Made by a program: the position numbers and the translations under genes. The notes below the pieces were generated by a model that was given only the letters and a program-made list of their open reading frames with translations, did not search any database and had not been told where the DNA came from. Shown here one piece after another: positions 57,008 through 64,000 of a stretch of 64,000 nucleotides of DNA. Origin of the DNA: JBCCGI01 sp039029355 (GTDB lineage: Bacteria > Planctomycetota > UBA1135 > GCA-002686595); contig JBCCGI010000027.1 in assembly GCA_039029355.1 (NCBI GenBank), positions 1-64,000 on the forward strand. Direction: 5' to 3'. The first letter of the stretch is position 1. The number at the start of each line of letters is the position of its first letter.

Positions 57008-60000
57008 CTAGGTCGCCTCGGGCTCGGGCCGCTCGAGCGCGACGCGCAGCACCGCCTCGGAGGCCTTGAAGTGCAGGTCGCGCTGCGGGAAAGCGATCGT
57101 GATGTCGTGCTCGCGGCACGCGCGGTCGATCGCCATGTGCAGGTCGTGCACGATGCGCGAGCGGCCGGTGTTCGTGGGCTCGTTGACGAAGACGCGGGCC
57201 TCGAAGTTGAGCGAGTTGTCGCCGAAGCCGACGAAGAACACGTTGGCCTCGGGTTGCTCGAGCACCATCGGATGCTCGCGGCAGGCCTTGAGCATCACGC
57301 GGTGCGCCAGCGTCGTGTCCGAGCCGTACGCGAGCCCGACGACGAACTCGAGGCGCAGGATCGGATCCGACAGGCTCCAGTTGATCAGCTCGCCGGTGAT
57401 GAAGCTGCGGTTGGGCACCAGCAGCTCGCGCCGGCTCCAGTCGGTGATCGCCGTCGCGCGCATCCGGATGCGGGTGACCACGCCGCTGATCTCGCCCACG
57501 GTGACCGTGTCGCCGACGCGGATCGGGCGCTCGAGCAGCAGGATCAGCCCGGACACGAAGTTGGCGAAGATCTCCTGCAGGCCGAAGCCGAGGCCGACGG
57601 TCAGCGCGGCCAGCAGCCACTGAACCGACGACCAACCGACGCCGATCGAGTTGAAGGCCAGCACGACGCCGACCGCGACGATCAGGTAGAGCAGCAGCGT
57701 CCGCGTCGCGTAGCGCACGCCGGGCTCGAGCTTCATGCGCTGCAACAGCGCGATCTCGAGGAAGCCCGGCATGTTGCGCGCCGCCGCGATCGTGACGAGC
57801 ACGAGCAGGAGCGCGAGCCCCAGGTTGGCCAGCGTCACCGGCACGTCCTGGGTCACGCCGTCGACGAGCACCTCGTGGGTCCACAGCTCGACGTTGTCGA
57901 GCACGCCGAGGGCGGGGAGCACCTCGACCCACGCGAACCAAAGCGCCACCACGAACAGCAGGCCGAGCGAGATCCGCAGGAGGTCCTGGGTCTGCCCCTG
58001 GATCTCGACCACGTCGATCTCCTCGATCGCCTCGGCCGTGCTCTCGACGGTGGGCGCGTCATCGTCCTCGGCGCTCTTCTTTGCCTGTGCGGCCCGGCGC
58101 TCTAGGGCCACCCGCAGCGCGAGCCTGCGCTGCGACACCATCAGCCAGCGCAGGAGGAAGGCGTGCAGCAGCACCGTCGAGAGGATGATCAGGACGGTCT
58201 GGTTGAGCCGGAACTCCAGCTGCAGCGCGGCGTAGTAGTAGCCCATCGCCGCCATGCCCGCGAGCGCGATCGGCACCAGCACGCCGAGCGGCAGCCAGAG
58301 CGGCCGCGAGCGCCGCAGCCAGGTCGACGCACGCTCCATCGAGCGCCCGACGAACAGGCCCTTGGAGCGACGCAGCAGGAAGAACGCGAACACCGCCACC
58401 GCCACGAGCAGCACGAGGAACGCGAGCCGCCCGAGGCCGTACCGCATGATGCGGTCCGGCTGCGTCTGCGCGAAGGTCGTGATGAAGGTCGCGGGCACGG
58501 CGACCGGCAGGAACCAGAACAGCTGCTTGCGCGCCAGCCGCCCGGTGTGCTCGGTCCAGCGGAAGTGCGCGCGGCCGATGCCGTCCGGCCGGCAGATCGT
58601 GCGCAGCAGGAGCAGCACGAAGTACAGCCCGAAGGCCGCCGCGAGGCCGGCGCCCAGCGCCTTGACCGTGTCGGGCGCGCGGCCCACCGCGGTGAGCCTC
58701 CAGCCGATCCACGCCGCGGCGCCGGGCAGCGGCGCGGTCCGCAGCACGTGGATGACGAACGCCTCTAGGGTGAGCGCGATCGTGTCGGTCTTCACCTTGC
58801 CGACGAGCGTGGCGATCTCCTCGAGCCGCGCCCGCATCCGCCGCCGCGCCAGCACCAGCGCCAGCACGGCCACGCCGACCAGCGCGTGCGGACCGGCGAA
58901 GCGCGCGAGGTCCGCGCTCAGGATGCCGACGGCCTGCTCCCACAGGTCCGGCGACACCAGCACGGCCAGATCGGCGCGCAGGCGTGAGAAGGTGTCGCGC
59001 CCTACGCGCGGCGCGTCGGGGATCCACACCAGGCGCTCGTCGAGGATCGCCCCGAGCTCCTCGGCGCGCTCGACCAGCGCGCGCTCCTGAGTCTCCAGCT
59101 CGCGGATCTCGTCGAGGTAGTCGCGCAGGGTTTCCTGCAGCAGCTTGCGGTTCTCGCGCTTGGCCGCGAGCAGCGCCGCGAGCTCGGTGCGCAGGTCGGC
59201 ACGGTCCTGCTCGGACAGGTCGCTGGTGTCGACCTCGGCCAGCATGCGCTGCGCCGCGGGCTCGCCGGTGGGCTCCTTGAGCTCGCGCTCCAGCAGGAAG
59301 AGCCGCAGCTGGGCGTCGGCCACCTCGCCCGAGCGCTCGGCCGCGGCGCGCCGGAACGAGCGCGAGTCCGGCAGGTTGCGCCGCTGCTCTAGCAGCACGG
59401 TGCCCAACGCGCGCGTAATGCCGAGCTCGAGCGAGCGCTTGGTCTGGTCGAAGTCGGTGTTCGTCTCGACCAGCTGCGCCTCGATCGACTTGCGCCGCTC
59501 GCGCGCGGCGGCGATCTTCGGCAGCAGCTCCTCGATGTCGAGCGTCAGCTCGGCGCTCTCGCCCGCCTGCTCCTGCAGCAGTGGGTGCTTGCCGAGCGCC
59601 TCGCGGCGCAGCCTTTCGGCCTCGAGCCGCGCGCGCTCCGCCTCCTCCTGCCGCAGCGCTTCGAGCCAGCTCTCCAGCCGCGCCTCGGACTGCTCCTTGC
59701 CACCGACGTCGAGCGCCAGCAGGTCGCGCCGTACGCGCAGCAGTCCGAGGCGCGCCGGGCGCGACACGGTCTCCTGCTCGAGCATCGCGATCTCGGCCGT
59801 GCGCGCGCGTTGGCGCGCCAGGAGCAGCGCGCGCTCGACGCGCTCCGCCTCGGCCGCGTCCGCCCCGGGGGCGGGCGCTCCGGCGAGCTGCACCTCGATC
59901 TCGTCGAGCGCCGCCCGCGCGTCGGCCTCGACCTCGGCCTGGCGCCCGGCACGGGCCTCCTCCTCGGCGATGCGCCGCTCGTAGTCGGCGAGCTGGTTGC

Positions 60001-60439
60001 GCGTGGTGGAGAGCTGTGCCTGGGCCTGCAGCAGGAGCTGCTCGAGGTCCTCGGAGTCGCCCTCGGGGCGCTCCATCTCGGCGGGTGCCGCCTGCTCCTG
60101 GGCGGTGAGCTCGGCGCGCAGCTCCTCGGTCTCGGCGGGGGCGAGGTCGATCGCGGTGCGGAAGGTCTCGGCGCTCTCCTGGTAGCTCTTCTCGGCGTCG
60201 AGCCGCTGGATCAGCTGGCGGTAGAGCTCCACCAGCCGCGTGCTCTCGGCCTCGTCCAGATCGGTGCCCGCCTGGAGCTCGCCGATCCGCGTTTGGGCCT
60301 CCTCGCGGCCGATGCTGGCCTGGACCTCGGGGATGGCGGCGTCGACCGCCTCCTCGTCCTGCACCCGCGCGGTCCCCGGCAGAACGGGCGACACGAGCAG
60401 GAGGAGGACCCAAACGGCGCGGAGCGGAAACGCCTGCAT
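57008..60439 (-). CDS. mscK: MscK/KefA-type mechanosensitive channel
   Basis: A 1143-residue inner-membrane protein close to the length of E. coli MscK. Signal peptide MQAFPLRAVWVLLLLVSPVLPG is followed by about 460 residues of periplasmic coiled coil, about ten helices in the middle, then the MscS core: pore-lining GLGFGLQEIFANFVSGLILLLERPIRVGDTV (in part) near residue 950, the beta domain VVTRIRMRATAITDWSRRELLVPN and the C-terminal cytoplasmic cage. It opens under membrane tension to release solutes after osmotic downshock. ATG at 60439 is chosen because AGGTG precedes it; TAGTCT ends ten bases before the ATG. Same strand as, and 69 bases downstream of, a GT-C gene. Confidence 0.93.
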   Translation of the reverse strand: MQAFPLRAVWVLLLLVSPVLPGTARVQDEEAVDAAIPEVQASIGREEAQTRIGELQAGTDLDEAESTRLVELYRQLIQRLDAEKSYQESAETFRTAIDLAPAETEELRAELTAQEQAAPAEMERPEGDSEDLEQLLLQAQAQLSTTRNQLADYERRIAEEEARAGRQAEVEADARAALDEIEVQLAGAPAPGADAAEAERVERALLLARQRARTAEIAMLEQETVSRPARLGLLRVRRDLLALDVGGKEQSEARLESWLEALRQEEAERARLEAERLRREALGKHPLLQEQAGESAELTLDIEELLPKIAAARERRKSIEAQLVETNTDFDQTKRSLELGITRALGTVLLEQRRNLPDSRSFRRAAAERSGEVADAQLRLFLLERELKEPTGEPAAQRMLAEVDTSDLSEQDRADLRTELAALLAAKRENRKLLQETLRDYLDEIRELETQERALVERAEELGAILDERLVWIPDAPRVGRDTFSRLRADLAVLVSPDLWEQAVGILSADLARFAGPHALVGVAVLALVLARRRMRARLEEIATLVGKVKTDTIALTLEAFVIHVLRTAPLPGAAAWIGWRLTAVGRAPDTVKALGAGLAAAFGLYFVLLLLRTICRPDGIGRAHFRWTEHTGRLARKQLFWFLPVAVPATFITTFAQTQPDRIMRYGLGRLAFLVLLVAVAVFAFFLLRRSKGLFVGRSMERASTWLRRSRPLWLPLGVLVPIALAGMAAMGYYYAALQLEFRLNQTVLIILSTVLLHAFLLRWLMVSQRRLALRVALERRAAQAKKSAEDDDAPTVESTAEAIEEIDVVEIQGQTQDLLRISLGLLFVVALWFAWVEVLPALGVLDNVELWTHEVLVDGVTQDVPVTLANLGLALLLVLVTIAAARNMPGFLEIALLQRMKLEPGVRYATRTLLLYLIVAVGVVLAFNSIGVGWSSVQWLLAALTVGLGFGLQEIFANFVSGLILLLERPIRVGDTVTVGEISGVVTRIRMRATAITDWSRRELLVPNRSFITGELINWSLSDPILRLEFVVGLAYGSDTTLAHRVMLKACREHPMVLEQPEANVFFVGFGDNSLNFEARVFVNEPTNTGRSRIVHDLHMAIDRACREHDITIAFPQRDLHFKASEAVLRVALERPEPEAT

Positions 60440-60508
60440 CACCTGAAGAAGACTAGCCCGAAGGGCCCCCAACCTCACGCGCAGAATCGGGCCGGAAGGC
60501 CGCGGCGA

Positions 60509-62086
60509 TCAGCGCCGCATGCGCGCCAGCAGCAGGCCCTTGCCCGGCGGGAAGCCGTCCTCCTCGCGCAGCGGGATGACCTCGCGGGCATAGGGCCCGG
60601 GCCGGCGGCGGCGCAGCTCCCTGCCGTCGGGGCCCACGTCGATCAGGTCGGCGTTCATGTAGGTCGGCGCGTCCTTCTCGAAGAACGAAGGCCGCACGTA
60701 GCGGTCATGCCCGGCCGAGACGCGCGCGCCGCTGCCCTCCCGCAGCGCGACCTCGCGGTTGACCAGGCCGTATTGATCGAAGAGGAAGAGGTCGCAGTAG
60801 TACCCGACGGCGCCGACCGATTCCTGCACCAGCGACTCGCCCGGGTTGGTGTGCTGCTGCAGCGCGCGCCCGAGGTGCGCCCACAGCTCGGCCCGGCGAC
60901 GCTCGCCGTCGAGGAGCTCGTGCTCGGGCACGTACTCGGGGAAGTTCCAGTTGTAGTGGAGCGCGGCACGGGCGCGCTCGGGCAGGGCGTAGCGCCCAAA
61001 TGCCGGCAGCGCCGAGACGGCGAAGAGGCCGACGAGGAGCGGCGCCGCGAGCCGCAGCCGTCGCTCGCCAGGCCCCGCCAGGGCCGCCAGCCCACCGGCG
61101 AAGAGCAGCGCCGCAAAGGGCACCGCCGGGAAGACGAAGCGACCCATCGGCAGGAAGTCGCCGCCGACCAGCACCGCGTAGGCGAAGGCCGCAGCGACCA
61201 GCACCAAGGCGTGCAGCACCAGCGCTCCCCGGCGCCGGATCGCCGCGAGCCCCACGAGCAGCGCCACCGCGAAGGTCGGGAAGTGCGCGAGGTAGGCCGC
61301 GGCGTAGGTGGCGCCGCGCTCCAGCGTCAGCGCCGACAGCGATGACTTGGCGCGGGCGGTGTTGGGCAGATAGTCGCCGTAGTAGGCGTAGCGGCAGCCC
61401 ACGTGCAGCGCCACGCCGACGACCAGCACCACCGCCGCGACGCGGGTCGCGCGCAGGACCGCAGCGCCGCCTCCGCGCCAGGCCGCGAGCAGCCCGAGGG
61501 CCAGGACGATCCCGGCCCACACCGCGCCGTCAGGGCGCAGCAGCGCCACCGCGAGCCCCGCCAGGCCCGCCTGCAGGCCGCGCGGACGCGCGGGGTCTCC
61601 CAGCAGGCGCTCGTAGCACAGGAAGAGCGCCAGGGCGAACGGCATGGTCTCGAGCCCGCCGGTGGCCCAGGTCGCGGTGGGGGGGAAGGTGCCGAGGAAC
61701 AGCCCCGTAGCCGCGAGCGCCAGCGGGCCGGCGCCGAGCCGCCGCGCGCAGCCGAGGACCGCCGCCAGCAGCGCGAGCGCCGCCGCGAACAGGCTCGCGC
61801 GCGCCCAGACGGTGGTGTCGATGCCGACCAGCTCGGGCAGCGTGCACCACAGCACCCAGAGCAGGTTGGAGTAGCCCTCCACCGGCGGCTCCGCCCCCGG
61901 GTTGAAGCGCAGCCCCAGGCCGTCCGCCAAGTTCTTGCTGTAGCGGAACGAGATGTAGGCGTCGTCGAGCACCAGGTCGAACCGCCACGTGAGCCAGGCG
62001 AGGGGCAAGGCGCCCAGAAGCAACGCCCACCCCAGCCCGGGGCGTCGTTCGCGGTCCTCGCCGAGCTCCTGCGCCTGCGTCGACAT
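60509..62086 (-). CDS. GT-C family membrane glycosyltransferase
   Basis: A 525-residue polytopic membrane protein with about ten helices and a C-terminal periplasmic domain. The first periplasmic loop has DDAYISFRYSKNLADGLGL followed by EGYSNLLWV: the paired Asp residues and the GYSNLLW element are typical of GT-C enzymes related to AftB/LPS-O-mannosyl transferases that use polyprenyl-phosphate sugars. Near the end DLIDVGPDG and GLVNREVAL are in the soluble part. It probably glycosylates a surface polymer or lipid. TATTCT lies eight bases before the ATG with no ribosome site. The upstream YfhO-like gene ends 30 bases away. Confidence 0.82.
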   Translation of the reverse strand: MSTQAQELGEDRERRPGLGWALLLGALPLAWLTWRFDLVLDDAYISFRYSKNLADGLGLRFNPGAEPPVEGYSNLLWVLWCTLPELVGIDTTVWARASLFAAALALLAAVLGCARRLGAGPLALAATGLFLGTFPPTATWATGGLETMPFALALFLCYERLLGDPARPRGLQAGLAGLAVALLRPDGAVWAGIVLALGLLAAWRGGGAAVLRATRVAAVVLVVGVALHVGCRYAYYGDYLPNTARAKSSLSALTLERGATYAAAYLAHFPTFAVALLVGLAAIRRRGALVLHALVLVAAAFAYAVLVGGDFLPMGRFVFPAVPFAALLFAGGLAALAGPGERRLRLAAPLLVGLFAVSALPAFGRYALPERARAALHYNWNFPEYVPEHELLDGERRRAELWAHLGRALQQHTNPGESLVQESVGAVGYYCDLFLFDQYGLVNREVALREGSGARVSAGHDRYVRPSFFEKDAPTYMNADLIDVGPDGRELRRRRPGPYAREVIPLREEDGFPPGKGLLLARMRR

Positions 62087-62094
62087 GGGCGGCC

Positions 62095-62100
62095 AGAATA
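62095..62100 (-). promoter_or_regulatory. putative -10 element, eight bases before ATG
   Basis: TATTCT on the minus strand, eight bases upstream of the ATG at 62086. No -35 match at 17 bases and no Shine-Dalgarno. Fits the leaderless pattern seen elsewhere. Confidence 0.4.
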
Positions 62101-62116
62101 GGCGCGGCGACGCCGC

Positions 62117-64000
62117 TTAGCCCGCGCTTTCGGCGCGGCGGCGCGGCGGGAGCAGCAGCCCGAGGGCGAGCAATAGCCCCGCCGCCCCCAGCCCGAAGCC
62201 CAGCTGGGCGCTCGCCGGGGCGTAGCGCGCCTCGACCACCGCGGCGCCGGCGGGGAGCAGCACCGCGCTCGCCACCCCGTCCGCGCGCGCCGGCCGGACG
62301 GCGGCACCGTCGACCTCGACGCGCCAGGCCGGGTGGAAGCACCAGGGCTCGGACACCACCAGGAAGCGCGCGCGGTCGGCGGGCTGCGGCAGGCGGATCC
62401 GCAGCGCGTTCGCGCCGTCGCGCTCCAGCTCGCCGGCGCCCGCCGGCTGCGCGCCCGCCAGCCCGGCGAGGAGCCCGCCCAGCGCGCGCCGTCCCTCCGC
62501 GTCGAGGGGCTGGCTCGCGCGTACAACGACGGCTCCGTCCGGCGCCGCCGCGCCGTCGAGCACGAGGTAGGCGTCGACCGCCGGCGCCGCCTCGCCCGGC
62601 TCCTCGCCGAGCTGAACGGCGGCCATGCGCGTCGGATCGAAGGCGGGGTCGTCGAACAGCGCCCGCGCCGTGTCCTCGTCGCAGTCGCCCAGCACGCCGA
62701 CCACGACCTCCGGCAGGAAGGCCCGCGGGCGGGCGTGGGGGTTCGCGCTGGCGCGCCGCCCGTCCACGTCGGCGGGGTAGAGCTCCTCGCCCGGCGCGCC
62801 GGTGAGCACCTCGCGCTTGGGCCGGCGCCCCTCGACCACGACGCCGACCGACAGCACGCCCAAGCGCTTGAGCCGCACCGCGCGCGCGAGCGGCGCCTCG
62901 CCCGCGACCTGAAAGACGTGGCGCTCGAGCTCCGGCGGCCACGCGTAGCCGAGAAAGCCGTTGACGCCTTCGAGCCCGAGGCTGGTGGTGAGCAGCTGCT
63001 CGGTGCGCGGGCCGATGCGCGCGCCCTCGAGGTAGGCGACCCGCTCGCCCGGCCCTTCGCCGGCCCTCGCGCGCTCGGCGGCCTCGGCCCAGTTCGGGTG
63101 GCGGGCGAGGATCTCCGCCCGCGACCCCGGGTTGCGCAGCGTCGGGTTCATCCAGTCCGAGTCGAGCAGCAGCGGGAGCTGCACCGCCGCGAGGACGAGC
63201 GGCAGCGCGAGCGCGATCCAGCGCCGCCCGGCGCGCCGCGCGCAGAACGCCGCCGCGTGCTGCGTGCCCAGCCCCGCCGCGACCGGCAGCCAGAGCGCGA
63301 CCAGCGTCCACCCGCGGATCGAGCCCGAGCGGATGCGGTCGAAGGGCGGCACGAAGTCGTAGAGCACGCGGTGCAGCGGGCCGAGCGCGACCAGAAAGCC
63401 GACCAGCGCGGCGACGAGCGCAAAGCGCACAGCCGCGCGCCTCAGGGAGCACAGCGCCAGCGCCGCGAGCGCGACCGGCAGCCAGCCGCCGAGGTAGAGC
63501 GACACGCGCCGCGCGACCTCGGACGCTTCGCGCTCGCCGCGCCCGCCCAGCGACAGGCCGCGCGCCACCTCGTAGTCGAGCGCCCCCGACCGGTTGGTCG
63601 TCGCCAGCCACTCCCACGCCGGCAGCGCCTTCGCGGCGATCAGCAGCGCCGCCGCGACGCCGGCCAGCGAGCCCAGGCGCAGCAGACGCGCGCGGGCCTC
63701 GCGCCCGCCGAGCCCCCCGCGCAGCGCGAGAAAGAGCGCGAGGCCGACCGCGGTGTACGCGATCACGAAGAGCCCGCCGGTGAAGACCTGCAGCGCGATG
63801 AGCAGCGCGAGCGCGCCGGCCGCACGCCGCGGCGCGCGGCCGAAGAGCAGCCCGTCCGCCGCGAGGAAGATCCACGGCGCGAGGGCGTGGGCCGCGCCGT
63901 ACACCACCAGGTTCAGGTGGTCGAGCCGCAGGAAGTGGCTCAGCCCGAAGAGGAGCGCGGCGAGCAGCGCTCCCGCCTCGCCGCCTCCGTCCGACGCCGC
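62117..64000 (-). CDS. YfhO-like large membrane protein, 5' end beyond the window
   Basis: At least 627 residues; the frame stays open to the right edge, so the N-terminus is missing. The visible start ...LLAALLFGLSHFLRLDHLNLVVYGAAHALAPW is a membrane region with His/Asp typical of YfhO/GT-C-like proteins. Around eight helices occupy the first 300 residues seen; the soluble C-terminal domain contains RFLVVSEPWCFHPAWRVEVDG and LLPAGAAVVEARYAPA, a close match in pattern to the conserved VlsE.y.pgWrayvDG..vpaG.h.v.f.Y.P of YfhO family proteins. These enzymes are thought to glycosylate lipoteichoic acid or other polymers (in Gram-positives). It is upstream of, and probably co-transcribed with, the GT-C gene. 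Confidence 0.82.
   Translation of the reverse strand, partial: AASDGGGEAGALLAALLFGLSHFLRLDHLNLVVYGAAHALAPWIFLAADGLLFGRAPRRAAGALALLIALQVFTGGLFVIAYTAVGLALFLALRGGLGGREARARLLRLGSLAGVAAALLIAAKALPAWEWLATTNRSGALDYEVARGLSLGGRGEREASEVARRVSLYLGGWLPVALAALALCSLRRAAVRFALVAALVGFLVALGPLHRVLYDFVPPFDRIRSGSIRGWTLVALWLPVAAGLGTQHAAAFCARRAGRRWIALALPLVLAAVQLPLLLDSDWMNPTLRNPGSRAEILARHPNWAEAAERARAGEGPGERVAYLEGARIGPRTEQLLTTSLGLEGVNGFLGYAWPPELERHVFQVAGEAPLARAVRLKRLGVLSVGVVVEGRRPKREVLTGAPGEELYPADVDGRRASANPHARPRAFLPEVVVGVLGDCDEDTARALFDDPAFDPTRMAAVQLGEEPGEAAPAVDAYLVLDGAAAPDGAVVVRASQPLDAEGRRALGGLLAGLAGAQPAGAGELERDGANALRIRLPQPADRARFLVVSEPWCFHPAWRVEVDGAAVRPARADGVASAVLLPAGAAVVEARYAPASAQLGFGLGAAGLLLALGLLLPPRRRAESAG

Noticed and set aside
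1..64000. tRNA, rRNA, IS elements, prophage, or att sites
   Set aside because: I saw no cloverleaf, no conserved rRNA segments, no transposase or integrase motifs, and no flanking inverted repeats; absence by eye is not proof.

Overview
The window is very GC-rich DNA (about 70% by eye) with dense coding and a very strong codon third-position G/C bias, which produces many long antisense shadow frames. I support 47 protein genes (two cut by the window edges), no RNA genes, no insertion sequences and no CRISPR. No gap between genes exceeds about 250 bases. The organism has an outer membrane: there is a TonB-dependent receptor, a YfaZ-like barrel, several lipoproteins and an MscK-type channel. 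The secreted set is rich in PQQ-type beta-propellers, FG-GAP/VCBS propellers, a DUF1570-like peptidase, lamin-tail proteins and sulfatase-like enzymes. This repertoire fits Planctomycetota, perhaps the high-GC Saltatorellus/Poly30-like branch. That placement is inference from gene content only.

Layout. 1-11347: mostly secreted or housekeeping singletons (lipoprotein fragment, YfaZ-like barrel, secreted protein, SDR, GNAT plus DUF4442 pair, a two-gene peptidase-like operon, two FG-GAP proteins). 11304-15289: envelope glycan genes (a GT4 and a WaaE-like GT2 that are divergently transcribed, then a membrane-anchored sulfatase-like enzyme). 15331-19369: a Cys-rich protein, an EF-hand PQQ propeller and a TonB receptor. 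19527-29680: a probable eight-gene operon with overlapping or near-touching genes, encoding two secreted PQQ propellers, a small membrane protein plus sodium:solute symporter, an adenylate-forming enzyme, an aldehyde-dehydrogenase-fold acyl reductase, an iron alcohol dehydrogenase and PdxJ. 29761-38693: a second tight run with a PQQ propeller, a HemW-like radical SAM protein, GT4, thioesterase, half-size DMT protein and an ABC ATPase plus giant FtsX-type permease. 38737-47046: further PQQ propellers, an SGNH lipoprotein, a flavin-halogenase-like enzyme, a SprA-related protein and a lipoprotein. 47293-51092: tandem lamin-tail paralogues with matching leaders and terminators. 51219-64000: lipoprotein, flippase-like protein, a second sulfatase-like lipoprotein, GT-C enzymes, MscK and a YfhO-like protein.

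The most coherent candidate system is 17222-29680. A TonB receptor and periplasmic PQQ-type propellers would capture or oxidise a small molecule, a symporter would import it, and a cytoplasmic activation/reduction trio (acid, aldehyde, alcohol, in either direction) would act on it. pdxJ closes this operon and appears to start at an ATT codon behind a perfect Shine-Dalgarno sequence. No substrate can be read from the sequence.

Expression signals show a pattern. Many genes lack a Shine-Dalgarno sequence and instead carry a -10-like hexamer (TANNNT or close) 5-8 bases before the start codon, in two cases with a TTG-type -35 at exactly 17 bases. This suggests leaderless or nearly leaderless mRNAs. 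Other genes have classic AGGAG sites, and two lamin-tail genes share a small hairpin that encloses that site.
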